Assembly (NCBI RefSeq): GCF_900129215.1
Contig: NZ_FQUQ01000001.1
Coordinates: 558,001 to 622,000 of the forward strand
Source: Pedobacter caeni
GTDB lineage: Bacteria; Bacteroidota; Bacteroidia; Sphingobacteriales; Sphingobacteriaceae
Direction of reading: 5' to 3'
DNA: 64,000 nucleotides
Of the stretch, positions 15,092 to 24,446 are shown in pieces; positions within the stretch are counted from its first letter, which is position 1; the number at the start of each line of letters is the position of its first letter. Under the pieces are notes generated by a model. It did no database searches, was not told the origin of the DNA, and worked only from the letters and a program-made list of their open reading frames with translations. A program made the position numbers and the translations under genes.

Positions 15092-17776
15092 TCAGACGAT
15101 TTCAAACTGATATACACCTGCGCCGAGCGTGATTTTCGAAGCAATAACCTTTCCGTTCCGGTATACTTTCTGGCCTTTGACAAGGGGGAAACTAATTACG
15201 GCATCCGAATTTGCCGGGATCGTCACGGTATAAATCACCTTATTTCCTGATCTTTTCCATGCAGAGCTGATCTTACCATATGGCCCGTCGTGTTCTGCTT
15301 TGAAATGCTCCAGTCCGCTTACGAAATTGGGGCGTAACTGTATCCGTTTAAAACCTGGCTGTTGCTCATCCGGATGGATGCCACCGAGTCCCTTGAAAAA
15401 CCAGCCACCAATTTCCCCAAACATCATGTGGTTTAACGAGATGTCTCTTTCTGCTTTAATGTCCCAGTTCTCATAAAGTGTCGTGGCTCCGTTTACAATC
15501 CACCATCCCCAGGAAGGGTAGGTATCCTGTGCGGCCAGCTGATAAGCAGTTTCTGCCTGTCCGTTCTCACTCAGGGCATTTAAGATTGCTTTGGCTCCAA
15601 GCACCCCAACATCCAGGTGCATGCCATCTGCTGCAACTCTTTTGGCCAGATTTGCGGCAACCTTAGCTTTTAGTTCTTCCGGTACGAGCCCCCATTGTAA
15701 GGCTACACTCAGTTCGGTCTGTACACCGGAAGCATAGATACCTGTTTCAGCGTTGAAATATTTGTCGTTTATCGCGGTTTTGATCTTTTCTGCAAGTTTG
15801 CGGTATTGCTCGTAATCTGCTTGTTTATTCAATAGTTTTGCGGTTTTGGAAAGGATAGTCGCATCTACAAAATAGTAGGTTGATGAAGTATATTCCAGGT
15901 CTGATTTCGATTTAACAGGAACCCAATCTCCGCGACCAAACGTAGTCAGGCCCTTCGGACTGATTTGTGTGAGGTAATCTACATACTTTTTCATGCTCCC
16001 GTAGCTGTCTGCCAGCAGTTGACTGTCCCCATAAAAAAGGTAGATGTTCCATGGAATGATCGCTATCGTACTTGTCCAGTCGGTTCCATTTGCAGTTCCA
16101 TAACCCCAGCCCCCTGTAGGAATAATATCGGGAAGTACGCCATCTGGTTTTTGCTCATCCCTATGGTCGGCCAGCCATTTTTCATAAACTGTGATTCCGT
16201 CGAAATTAAAAAGGCCGGTTTCTATGGCAAAATGTCCATCACCTGTCCAACCGTTCTTTTCCCGTTGCGGACAGTCAGTAGGGTAGCCCATGAGGTTCGA
16301 TAAATAGGAATTGTTGGTTGCCCACCATAGCTTGTCTATTAAAGGGTTAGAAGAGTTGATTTTGCCTTTTGGCGCAACATCGCTATGCATGAAATAACCG
16401 GTGATGCTTTCCTTGCTCAGCTGTACAGGCTTGCTGCTGGTTACTTCTACATATTGAAACCCTTTATAATTGAACCTGGGCATGAACTCCAGTTCTCCTT
16501 TTCCTGATAAGGTGATGATATCCGTTTGAAAAGGGTCCGTCTGATCTTTCGGGCGGTAGTAAACATCAATATTGGAAAGGTCAACTCTGCCATTCGGATA
16601 TAGGCGCTCCCCATGTTTTAAACGAAGGACAGTACCATCATCTCCCTTGACCCTGATTTTTGTTACACCGGATATGTTCTGACCAAGGTCAAAAACATAA
16701 GTAGTGTCGTTCAGTTTTTTCATTGATTTTACCGGGATTTCCTGCACATTCCGGATGGGTTGCATGGCCTGAGCCACCAACAGGTCTGAAGGTGCTTTTC
16801 TAAGGCGCACAGGTTCCCATTTACGGTCGTCAAAATCTACGGTATTCCATCCAGGTTGTTCCTGGCGGAAATCATAATGCTCGGCAGTATAAATGTTATT
16901 GGAAACGATGGGACTTAAGCTGGTTTTCCAGTCCTTATCAGAGGTAATTATGGCTGTTGTTCCATCAGTATAGGTAATTCTCAGGTCCGCGCAAAAGGCC
17001 GGTCTTGCCCGCCATGCTGCTTTGTCAAAATTCCAGACCGCTATTGCCTGGTGGTTGTACCAGCCATTTCCGAGCAGAACACCGATGGCATTGTTTCCTC
17101 TTTGCAATTGGGCAGTTACATCATAAGACACGTATAAATTTCTTTTGTCAAAACGGGTATACATTGGGTCAAGCCGGTGATTACCCACCTTTTTGCCGTT
17201 CAGGTACAACTCGTATAATCCTGCCGCAGCAATATAGGCCCTGGCAGATTTAACCTGCTTTGTGGTTTCAAATGTTTTTCTGAAATAGGGGGCAGGGCGC
17301 TTATGGATATCATTTCCATCACTGATCCATGCACCTTTCCAGTTGTCTGCCGTCATCATACCGGTTTCAAAACTCGCAATCGGCGCATTGCCCGCTAGTT
17401 TTCCGTCTTTATCCCACAGTTCAACCGTCCAGAAGTATCTGGTAAAAGCGGTTAGTGGTTCGCCTGCATAGCTGACCAGACTGCGGGAAGAATTTGTTTT
17501 ACCGGAATCCCAGGAATTTCCCTTTTTCTTTCTAAGTGTTACTGAATCCTTACCAACGAGAATCCGATAGGCTGTTTGTCTGGCATTCTGGCGTGTATCC
17601 ATCATCAACCAGGATAAACGGGGTTTTAACGCGTCGATTCCTATAGGATTGAGGAGGTGTTCACATTGCAGGGCAGCAGGCTTAGCCATCAAAGGATCTT
17701 TGGCTGATCCGGCTGAGGGGAAGGTAAACAGGATCGGAAGGAATAGGGAAAAGAGTGTCTTGAAATAAGGCTTCAT
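15092..17776 (-). CDS. Alpha-L-rhamnosidase, glycoside hydrolase family 78
   Basis: An 894-residue exported enzyme (signal peptide to about residue 25, AGSA) that releases terminal alpha-L-rhamnose. The order of domains is the usual GH78 set: N-terminal Ig-like beta domains (AALQCEHLLNPIGIDALKPRLSW), the Bac_rhamnosid N carbohydrate-binding domain (AYIAAAGLYELYLNGKKVG), the six-hairpin catalytic domain and a C-terminal beta domain. DCPQREKNGWTGD spans residues 501-513, with Asp501, Glu506 and Asp513 placed like the catalytic acid and sugar-binding acids of known GH78 enzymes. Glu788 in FGEIGGW is the likely second catalytic acid. It is the last gene of the rhamnose locus but has its own promoter and the shared operator motif. 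As the only glycosidase, it suggests simple rhamnosides as substrates. Confidence 0.93.
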   Translation of the reverse strand: MKPYFKTLFSLFLPILFTFPSAGSAKDPLMAKPAALQCEHLLNPIGIDALKPRLSWLMMDTRQNARQTAYRILVGKDSVTLRKKKGNSWDSGKTNSSRSLVSYAGEPLTAFTRYFWTVELWDKDGKLAGNAPIASFETGMMTADNWKGAWISDGNDIHKRPAPYFRKTFETTKQVKSARAYIAAAGLYELYLNGKKVGNHRLDPMYTRFDKRNLYVSYDVTAQLQRGNNAIGVLLGNGWYNHQAIAVWNFDKAAWRARPAFCADLRITYTDGTTAIITSDKDWKTSLSPIVSNNIYTAEHYDFRQEQPGWNTVDFDDRKWEPVRLRKAPSDLLVAQAMQPIRNVQEIPVKSMKKLNDTTYVFDLGQNISGVTKIRVKGDDGTVLRLKHGERLYPNGRVDLSNIDVYYRPKDQTDPFQTDIITLSGKGELEFMPRFNYKGFQYVEVTSSKPVQLSKESITGYFMHSDVAPKGKINSSNPLIDKLWWATNNSYLSNLMGYPTDCPQREKNGWTGDGHFAIETGLFNFDGITVYEKWLADHRDEQKPDGVLPDIIPTGGWGYGTANGTDWTSTIAIIPWNIYLFYGDSQLLADSYGSMKKYVDYLTQISPKGLTTFGRGDWVPVKSKSDLEYTSSTYYFVDATILSKTAKLLNKQADYEQYRKLAEKIKTAINDKYFNAETGIYASGVQTELSVALQWGLVPEELKAKVAANLAKRVAADGMHLDVGVLGAKAILNALSENGQAETAYQLAAQDTYPSWGWWIVNGATTLYENWDIKAERDISLNHMMFGEIGGWFFKGLGGIHPDEQQPGFKRIQLRPNFVSGLEHFKAEHDGPYGKISSAWKRSGNKVIYTVTIPANSDAVISFPLVKGQKVYRNGKVIASKITLGAGVYQFEIV

Positions 17777-17801
17777 CAGTTTAAAGTTAAGTGTTATTTT
17801 A

Positions 17802-17849
17802 CAATAATAGGTCCCTTATGGATCTTTAGCAACCTGTACCGTCCTGCTG
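17802..17849 (-). promoter_or_regulatory. Promoter and regulator site of the GH78 gene
   Basis: On the minus strand GTTG (-33) and TATTATTG (-7, 17802-17809) are separated by 20 bp, the optimal Bacteroidota spacing. The motif GCAACCTGTACCGTCCTGC (plus strand, 17829-17847) overlaps the -33 element. The same motif occurs upstream of susC and, in part, rhaT. Overlap with -33 suggests repression by the GntR-type regulator of the locus. Confidence 0.6.
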
Positions 17850-17895
17850 TTTGCTCAGTTTTCCGGCCCAGGTCTGGTTATTTAGAGGGATGGAT

Positions 17896-17928
17896 ACAAA
17901 AAAGCTGACAGTCGCCACAACTGTCAGC
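17896..17928 (-). terminator. Terminator after susD
   Basis: A 9-bp perfect stem (17904-17912 and 17920-17928) with a 7-base loop, followed on the minus strand by a U-run (complement of AAAAAA, 17898-17903). It is 32 bp beyond the susD stop, so susCD and the GH78 gene are separate transcription units. Confidence 0.8.
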
Positions 17929-17959
17929 ATCATAACCTAAAAAGAGAGCGTTAATATTG

Positions 17960-19477
17960 TTACTGAGGGTTCTGTGGCAGGTTGTCCAGTGTCACCTCTC
18001 TTTGCGGTATCGGGAGTAATAGTTTGTTTTGTGTAGGCTGATAAGATCCTGCAGGAAACTGGCTCGGGTTTTTGGCGATTTCCCTTTGTCCATGTGCCGT
18101 TAATACCGGTATGGCATTTCCTGTGCGGACAAGGTCATACCAGCGGTGATTCTCAAAAGCAAGTTCTACCTTACGTTCCTGATCAATCGCAGCTCTGAAT
18201 TCTGCCTGGGTACTGACCTTAAGTGCAGGAACCACATTGTCTGAGGTTTTTGGATTAAGTCCGGCACGTTTTCTGATCTGGTTAAGTAACGTATATGCTT
18301 CCCCATCTGCAACAAATCCCTGCTCATTTAAACATTCCGAGATCAGCAGCAGCACATCTGCATAGCGGATAACGGGAAAGTTTACATTGGTTTGGCCTGG
18401 TTGTACAAAACCCTGGTTGTATTTCTTAACATATGGGACCGCAACAAATCCGGAGCTGCCGGTAAAACCTTCAGCAAGGGAAATAGCTTTTCGTAAATCG
18501 CCAGGTTCATAAGCAGCGATCAGATCTGTGGTAGGGGTATTCCAACCACTGTTAAAGTTCAGGTTTGTTCCGGGATCATTGGTCACAGCCGTGCCGGAAT
18601 TGAAGGGTGCAAACTGATACATGAAGTTGCTCGACAAATTGGTTCCTGCGGTTGAATAGTATTGTATTTCAAACACAGACTCTGCATTGTTCTTGTTGGT
18701 GGTCAGGAAGATATCCCCATAAGCTGGCAGGATACTATATCCGGTTACCTTTCTCAAAACAGTAATTGCCTCTCCAAATTTTTTCTGCGTCATGTAGACC
18801 TCACCTAAAAGTGCATTTGCAGCACCTTTGGTTGCTCTCCCTTTTTCTGAGGAAGGATAGCTGCCCACATCTGGTAGCCCGTTCGCCGCATCAGTCAGGT
18901 CCGAGATGATCTGGTTGTAAACTTCAGTTACGCTAGCTCTGCCTTTTGAAGGTGCCTCACCCGGAGATTTAATGGCTTCCAGGCGTAAAGGAACGCCACC
19001 AAATTGTCTCACCAGGTTGAAATAATGAAAGGCACGGAGGAATTTCACTTCTCCTGTGGCCTGAGTTTTAGCTGCAGCAGACATTTCAATTCTTCCCACA
19101 TTGTTCAGTACATCGTTGCATCGGGAAATGGCTACATAACAGTCTCTCCAATAGTCCTGAATGAGGGTGTTTGTAGAGTTTACCAGCAGCTGATCTACCA
19201 GCTCCCTGTTTTCCTGTCCCCTTTGTGGCGCATTGTACTGGAAGGTGGTATTGTCCGAACGCATTTCGCCAAATACCCAATAACTAAAAGTGCCCATTCC
19301 TCGTAAGCTGCTATACGCGCCTACGACACCTTGCTTAAGGTCTGATTCTGTTTTCCAGAAATTGGCATCGGTTAAACCGGATTCCGGTTCCTGATTTAAA
19401 AAGCTCTTTTTGCATCCTCCAACAGAAATAGCGATAAGAAGGAGGGCTAGGAATATATATTTCGATTGATTTCTCAT
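17960..19477 (-). CDS. susD-like: SusD/RagB family outer-membrane lipoprotein
   Basis: About 505 residues from ATG 19477 (a start four codons upstream is in frame). The signal peptide ends in a lipobox with the acylated Cys in VGGCKKSFL. The following NQEPESGLTDANFWKTESDL is the typical SusD N-terminus. The rest is the TPR-rich SusD fold (RAFHYFNLVRQFGGVPL, RYADVLLLISECLNEQ) with the C-terminal LLLPIPQREVTLDNLPQNP. It is the surface glycan-binding lid for its SusC partner, 18 bp away. With GH78 and the rhamnose genes beside it, the ligand is probably a rhamnose-containing glycoside or oligosaccharide. Confidence 0.93.
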   Translation of the reverse strand: MRNQSKYIFLALLLIAISVGGCKKSFLNQEPESGLTDANFWKTESDLKQGVVGAYSSLRGMGTFSYWVFGEMRSDNTTFQYNAPQRGQENRELVDQLLVNSTNTLIQDYWRDCYVAISRCNDVLNNVGRIEMSAAAKTQATGEVKFLRAFHYFNLVRQFGGVPLRLEAIKSPGEAPSKGRASVTEVYNQIISDLTDAANGLPDVGSYPSSEKGRATKGAANALLGEVYMTQKKFGEAITVLRKVTGYSILPAYGDIFLTTNKNNAESVFEIQYYSTAGTNLSSNFMYQFAPFNSGTAVTNDPGTNLNFNSGWNTPTTDLIAAYEPGDLRKAISLAEGFTGSSGFVAVPYVKKYNQGFVQPGQTNVNFPVIRYADVLLLISECLNEQGFVADGEAYTLLNQIRKRAGLNPKTSDNVVPALKVSTQAEFRAAIDQERKVELAFENHRWYDLVRTGNAIPVLTAHGQREIAKNPSQFPAGSYQPTQNKLLLPIPQREVTLDNLPQNPQ

Positions 19478-19495
19478 GGTTAAATTCATTTTAAG

Positions 19496-22400
19496 TTAAA
19501 AGGTCATATTAATTCCGGCAGTGATGACCCTTGGCAGCGGGTAACTGGTAAAATCACGTCCGGGAGTCAGCACAGAAAAACCGTCATTGGTGCTTGCCTG
19601 AGGATTCGCACCGCTATACTTGCTGAACGTAACCAGGTTCTGGATGCTGCCATATAAGCGGAGCCCCTTGATCACCCTCGAGCTGCTGATGAACTTTTGT
19701 TTGAAATTATAGCCCAGGGTGATGTTCTGGATGCGTAGAAAGCTGGCATCTTCGATCCATTGTGAGTTCACTTCCCGATAAAGTGTTCTGCCATTTACGG
19801 TAGTAGGTACGAGACCATCCCCGGGGTTCGAAGGGGATCTGAACCTGTTTAATACCTTGCGGTCTACGTTGAACACCCCATCGATATTCGTCAGGAATTC
19901 ATTTCCGGTTTTCATGATTTGTCCGCCTTGTGAACCAATGATCAGCACATTCAGGTCGAAATTTTTATAGCCGAAACTATTCGTGATTCCGTAGTTGAAA
20001 TCAGGTTGGGAATTTCCAATAACCGTGAAATCTTTAACCGCTTCTATAATTCCATTGCCATCAAGATCCTTATACCTGACCGATCCGACGATAGAGGAAT
20101 TGTGTTTTGGCTGTGTGGCAAGTTCATCTGCGTTCTGGTAAATGCCATCAAACACAAATCCGAAGAACTGGCCCAATGGTTTGCCCACCTGACTGATATG
20201 GGTATAATTCCCTTCACCACTACGGCCACTATAAATAGGTGCATTGTTGTTGCCGGGGTTCAGTTCTAAAACGATATTCCGGTTAAAGCTGATGTTTAAA
20301 TTGGTGTCCCAGGTAAACGCACCTGTCAGGTTTTTGGAAGTCAGTCCAAATTCAAAGCCGCGGTTCCTTACTTTTCCAATGTTTACGGTTGCACCGGAAT
20401 ACCCGGACGCAAGTGGAAGTTCCACATTTAAGAGGAGGTCGCTGGTGATGCGGTTATAAAAATCAGCAGTCAGGTTCAGTCTGCTGTTGAAAACGGAGAG
20501 GTCCAGACCCAGATCGAATTCATCTGAATTTTCCCAGGTCAGTTTTTCATTCGCAATTGATCCGGATGCCCGGCCACTCGCCAATTGTCCGCCAAAGGAG
20601 TAATTTGCTGATCCTATTCCTGAGGCATAGGAGTAATTGCCGATGTTAAAATTACCTGTACGTCCATAACTGGTCCTTAGCTTCAGGTCGTTGATCCATT
20701 TAACATTTTTCAAAAACTCTTCTTCAGAGGCCCTCCAGGCAAATGCGCCGGATGGAAATGTGCCGTAACGAACAGTCGCACCGAAACGTGAAGAACCATC
20801 AGAACGAATGGTACCGGTAAGCAGATATTTGTCTTTAAAAGTATAGTTTACCCTTGCAAGGTAAGAGATCAGAGACCATTTTTCTACGCCTGCAGATGCT
20901 CCGTTGAGTAAGGTTGAAGCATTAATGGTTTTAATCAGGTCATCCGGATAGTTTGTGGCGCCGAAGGAATAACCGTTGTAACGTTCTTTCTGAGCGGTAT
21001 ATCCCACAACTGCATTGATGCGATGGTCTTTTGCAAAGGTCTTATCATAGGCGAGTGTAAACTCAGAAAGCCAGTTGGTATTGGTATTCTGTGCAGTATT
21101 GGAGCTTGGAATAGAGAGGTTTGGATTTGGATTCCCCGTTTCACCGATCACAAAGGTCGGATTGAATGCAAAGGAACTGTTATTGGTGTAATCAAGGTTA
21201 AAGCTATACTTTGCTTTCAAGCCATCAATGATCTGATATTCAGCAAAAGCAGTGGCCAGTCCTCTGAAATAATCGGCTTTAGTACCAGAAAATTCCAGGG
21301 TATTTAAAGGGTTTCCCGCTCCGATTGCACCAGGGGAGGTAATGAATACCGTTCTATTTCCTGAGGCATCCGTAACCGGAACAAGTGGACTAAGCCAAAG
21401 CGCACGGGTCAGTACATCTCTTTGTCCGGACTCAAACCCACTTCTGTGCTGAGTACCACCACTTGGGGCAAGGCTGATGCCTACCTTCACTTTTTTACTC
21501 AGGTCGGATTGCAGGTTGAAATTCAGGGAGTAACGTTTATAGTCTGTATACCTTACCGTTCCTTCCTGCTCCAGTCTGTTAATGGAAGCCGAATACTTTG
21601 TCGATTCAGATCCTCCTCTGATGCTTGCATCCACGCTGTTTTGCATCGCTGTGCGCAATACGGCATCATACCAGTTTGTACCCTCACCATATTGGGCAGG
21701 ATTTCTGAATTCTGCCGGGATGTCACTCTCTTTTGGAACCAATCCTCTGGAAGCAAAGTCATCGGTGATGATGTCTTTTCTGAATTGTGCATATTCTGTG
21801 CCATTAAGTACCTTTGGCCTGCCTTTTTGAGGGACCTGCTGACTACCGATATAGCTGTTTACATTCACTACAGGAGCCCCTGTTTTTCCTTTTTTTGTGG
21901 TGATGACAATCACTCCGTTTGAACCTCTTGACCCATAGATTGCGGTGGAAGAAGCATCTTTTAAAACCGTAACGGACTCAATGTCATCGGGGCTAAGAAC
22001 ATTCAGCGGGTTATAACTCTGACCTCCCGTGTTGGAAATGGCAAAACCATCCACCACAAATAAAGGACTATTGGATGCCCCTATAGAGCCGGCACCTCTC
22101 ACCTGGATGTTTACTCCGCCACCCGGCGCACCGGTAGGCGTGCTGATCTGGACACCCGGAATTTGTCCAACCATTTTCTGATCAATAGAACTTACCGGTA
22201 AGTCTTTGATCTGCGAGGCCGAAATGCTGGAAACAGAGCCGGTCAGGTCTTTCTTCTGGCTTGTTCCATAGCCGATCACGATCACTTCAGACAGTTGGTC
22301 ATTCTGTACTGTAAGTGCCACATTTACAGAAGTCTGGTCTGCGATGGTAAATTCTTTACTGGCGTAGCCAATATAGCTGAAAACGAGGACCGCGCCCTTA

Positions 22401-22621
22401 GGTGCTTCCAGTGCAAAAGCTCCGGATGTATTCGTTACCGTTCCAGTAGTTGAGTTTTTAACTTTAACAGACACTCCGGGAAGCGGACCTCCGTCGCTAA
22501 AGTCTGTCACCTTTCCTGTAATCTTTAAACTTTGTGCATAAATGAAGCTGCTCAGGAAGCACAGACAGCACATCAGACCTATTCCTTTTTTTGATAGGCC
22601 GATTAGATTTTTTTTGCTCAT
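19496..22621 (-). CDS. susC-like: SusC/RagA family TonB-dependent receptor
   Basis: A 1041-residue outer-membrane transporter. Signal peptide to about residue 29. A carboxypeptidase-regulatory-like domain follows (ITGKVTDFSDGGPLPGVSV, about 32-110), then a plug with the SusC hallmark VIVIGYGTSQKKDLTGSVSS and LKDASSTAIYGSRGSNGVI. The large barrel ends GINMTF with a terminal aromatic residue. It imports ligand delivered by the adjacent SusD. No anti-sigma/ECF pair or hybrid two-component system is near, so regulation is probably by the GntR-type protein through the motif at 22725-22740. Confidence 0.95.
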   Translation of the reverse strand: MSKKNLIGLSKKGIGLMCCLCFLSSFIYAQSLKITGKVTDFSDGGPLPGVSVKVKNSTTGTVTNTSGAFALEAPKGAVLVFSYIGYASKEFTIADQTSVNVALTVQNDQLSEVIVIGYGTSQKKDLTGSVSSISASQIKDLPVSSIDQKMVGQIPGVQISTPTGAPGGGVNIQVRGAGSIGASNSPLFVVDGFAISNTGGQSYNPLNVLSPDDIESVTVLKDASSTAIYGSRGSNGVIVITTKKGKTGAPVVNVNSYIGSQQVPQKGRPKVLNGTEYAQFRKDIITDDFASRGLVPKESDIPAEFRNPAQYGEGTNWYDAVLRTAMQNSVDASIRGGSESTKYSASINRLEQEGTVRYTDYKRYSLNFNLQSDLSKKVKVGISLAPSGGTQHRSGFESGQRDVLTRALWLSPLVPVTDASGNRTVFITSPGAIGAGNPLNTLEFSGTKADYFRGLATAFAEYQIIDGLKAKYSFNLDYTNNSSFAFNPTFVIGETGNPNPNLSIPSSNTAQNTNTNWLSEFTLAYDKTFAKDHRINAVVGYTAQKERYNGYSFGATNYPDDLIKTINASTLLNGASAGVEKWSLISYLARVNYTFKDKYLLTGTIRSDGSSRFGATVRYGTFPSGAFAWRASEEEFLKNVKWINDLKLRTSYGRTGNFNIGNYSYASGIGSANYSFGGQLASGRASGSIANEKLTWENSDEFDLGLDLSVFNSRLNLTADFYNRITSDLLLNVELPLASGYSGATVNIGKVRNRGFEFGLTSKNLTGAFTWDTNLNISFNRNIVLELNPGNNNAPIYSGRSGEGNYTHISQVGKPLGQFFGFVFDGIYQNADELATQPKHNSSIVGSVRYKDLDGNGIIEAVKDFTVIGNSQPDFNYGITNSFGYKNFDLNVLIIGSQGGQIMKTGNEFLTNIDGVFNVDRKVLNRFRSPSNPGDGLVPTTVNGRTLYREVNSQWIEDASFLRIQNITLGYNFKQKFISSSRVIKGLRLYGSIQNLVTFSKYSGANPQASTNDGFSVLTPGRDFTSYPLPRVITAGINMTF

Positions 22622-22722
22622 AATACGTTGATTTGGTTTAGTAAGGTTTTGTTCATTTTATCGATTTATCAAATAGTTAAATAGGGATTGTTGAGCTAAT
22701 CTCGTACATCAGATTTGTGTCG

Positions 22723-22741
22723 GCAACCTGCACCATCCTGC
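22723..22741 (-). promoter_or_regulatory. Rhamnose-regulator site upstream of susC
   Basis: GCAACCTGCACCATCCTGC matches the site upstream of the GH78 gene at 17 of 19 bases and shares CCTGYACCRTCMTG with the one before rhaT. On the minus strand it is followed by GTTG in the same position as the -33 box of the GH78 promoter, but the -7 box is poor. It lies 102-120 bp upstream of the susC start. Confidence 0.55.
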
Positions 22742-22979
22742 ATGGGGACAGTTTTTCAGGAGCAGCCATTGTCCTAAAGAAGAGCATTCAATGCCTGAAT
22801 TACGATGGTCTGGTTCAGGCTGACGATAGGGGTTGAAAGGGCCTGGTAGGGCTTGGAGCCCATTTAAACCTGTTTATGCCGGGGATCTGGTTTTCCAGAA
22901 AACACGTGTGGTATATCGCTTCTTACAGGGGTGAATGCCACATGAGCCTTGAAAGATTAAAATTTGCAGTACAACAACA

Positions 22980-23006
22980 TAGCCGGAAGATGCTTTCTTC
23001 CGGCTA
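22980..23006 (-). terminator. Hairpin after the kinase gene
   Basis: An 11-bp perfect stem (22980-22990 and 22996-23006) with a 5-base loop, 28 bp beyond the kinase stop. The bases after it on the minus strand (GTTGTTGT) are U-rich but not a true U-run, so termination may be partial. Confidence 0.6.
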
Positions 23007-23033
23007 TACAGGTCTTAAAAAGAAGGCTAAAGA

Positions 23034-24443
23034 TCAATAGTGGTGTTGCGCTGCCGAATAGAATTTGAGTTGAATAATGTCGTTGGGTAAGGCTTTGCTA
23101 TTCCATGATTTGTGAATGGCAAGGGCAGCACCAACTGCGGTTGCCTGTGCCATAGAGGCGGCAAATACTTCAAGTTCCGGAAATGCTGCCGACAGCAGGT
23201 TCATGAATATCGCATTTTTACTAAAGCCCCCATCCACGAAAATCCGTTTCACAGTAGTTCCTTTTAAGACCATTTGTGTCGCATGGTACTGCTGAGCTAT
23301 CAGATCCAGCATTAGCTGATGGTAAGCGATGAGGTCTGTGGCATAATCGCTGAGCTTTCTTTTGGAAAACAGCGACTCATTTATTGTTCCGGAGCTTGGT
23401 TCCACTTTTGGTTCATCGTCTGGTTCAGGGTTTTTCCTGAGCAGTTCTATGATCCCCGGATCGAACACCGCATTGCGGTAACTGATCACATCTCCGCCGA
23501 AATGGGCTGCAATGCGCTTTATCTGCTGCTCATGCTCATAACCGGCAAAAACACGGGAGGCTTTTACGGGTTTACCCTCAAACTGAAGGTAACACAGACA
23601 ATCGTTCTTTAATTCATCTACCGTTAAGGGATCCGAATTAAATGGATTCATACTGATGCACCAGGTGCCTGTAGACAAGAGAATGAAGGGCTCCTGAAAA
23701 TTGATCAGGTAGGGGATCAATGCTGCTGAGCTGTCATGGAATCCAATACCCACCGCATAATTGTTCCCCGGAAAAGCCGCCGGCATCACATGATCCGATG
23801 GCGCAACAGGGGCCAGCTTGTCCAGAATACCTTCCGCCTTGACCCATTTATGATAGTCCTGCTTTTCGAAATCCCAGAGGGCAGTATGACAACCTATGCT
23901 GGTAAGGTCAGAATAAACCGCTCCGGAGATCAGATAACTTAAATACTGAGGCAGATGAAGTGCATACTTTATCTGTTCAAAAAGTTCCGGTTTTTCCTGT
24001 TTGATCCGGTAAAGTTGTAGTCCGGAATTCAGGCTGCCCAATACAGGAGAGGCCGTCGTATTGGCAAAGGATTCTTCCCCTCCATACTTCGCATAAAACT
24101 GATGTTTCAGCTCCTCAGGATAGGGCTTCAGGTAATTATATAAGGGGGCTAAAGGTTGTCCGTCTTTATCGATGTACACCAGACTGGCTCCATAAGTGGT
24201 GAAATTAATGGACTTGACCTCAAATTTCGGGTTCTTAAACACCTCCCTCAGCGAGTCAAATATGGAGAGCCTCAGGCTTTCCAGGTTTTCACATGGATCA
24301 CCATCCTCATCAACAGTTTCTGTAAATCTGGCCGTTCTTTCAAAAACAATATGGTATTGCTCGTCAAAAAGGAATAACTTCTTATTCGTCTTGCCGACAT
24401 CAAAAATGGCAATTACAGGAACCGGTTTGTTTTGCTGTCCCAT
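23034..24443 (-). CDS. rhaB: FGGY-family sugar kinase, probable L-rhamnulokinase
   Basis: A 469-residue FGGY carbohydrate kinase that should phosphorylate L-rhamnulose with ATP. It has the N-terminal phosphate-1 motif AIFDVGKTNKKLFLFD, the second-domain nucleotide motif LLSTGTWCISMNP (about residues 255-267), and the C-terminal IFVDGGFSKNAIFMNLLSAAFP with ASMAQATAVGAALA. Three bases separate it from the isomerase gene, so it is co-transcribed. Specificity for rhamnulose over fuculose comes from the context (GH78, RhaT, isomerase), not from a residue I can point to. Confidence 0.88.
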   Translation of the reverse strand: MGQQNKPVPVIAIFDVGKTNKKLFLFDEQYHIVFERTARFTETVDEDGDPCENLESLRLSIFDSLREVFKNPKFEVKSINFTTYGASLVYIDKDGQPLAPLYNYLKPYPEELKHQFYAKYGGEESFANTTASPVLGSLNSGLQLYRIKQEKPELFEQIKYALHLPQYLSYLISGAVYSDLTSIGCHTALWDFEKQDYHKWVKAEGILDKLAPVAPSDHVMPAAFPGNNYAVGIGFHDSSAALIPYLINFQEPFILLSTGTWCISMNPFNSDPLTVDELKNDCLCYLQFEGKPVKASRVFAGYEHEQQIKRIAAHFGGDVISYRNAVFDPGIIELLRKNPEPDDEPKVEPSSGTINESLFSKRKLSDYATDLIAYHQLMLDLIAQQYHATQMVLKGTTVKRIFVDGGFSKNAIFMNLLSAAFPELEVFAASMAQATAVGAALAIHKSWNSKALPNDIIQLKFYSAAQHHY

Positions 24444-24446
24444 TAA

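Larger units (their letters stand above)
22622..23033. other. 412-bp non-coding region between the kinase and susC genes
   Basis: No supportable gene. From right to left on the minus strand it holds a hairpin just after the kinase gene (22980-23006), about 230 bp with small imperfect hairpins (for example GCCTGAA/TTCAGGC around 22793-22820), the motif GCAACCTGCACCATCCTGC (22723-22741), and the susC leader. The middle part is not explained by anything I recognise. Confidence 0.6.

Noticed and set aside
22980..23006. Hairpin after the kinase gene as a riboswitch for susC
   Set aside because: It is a simple 11-bp stem right after the kinase stop and about 360 bp from susC; a terminator or mRNA 3' end is the simpler reading.
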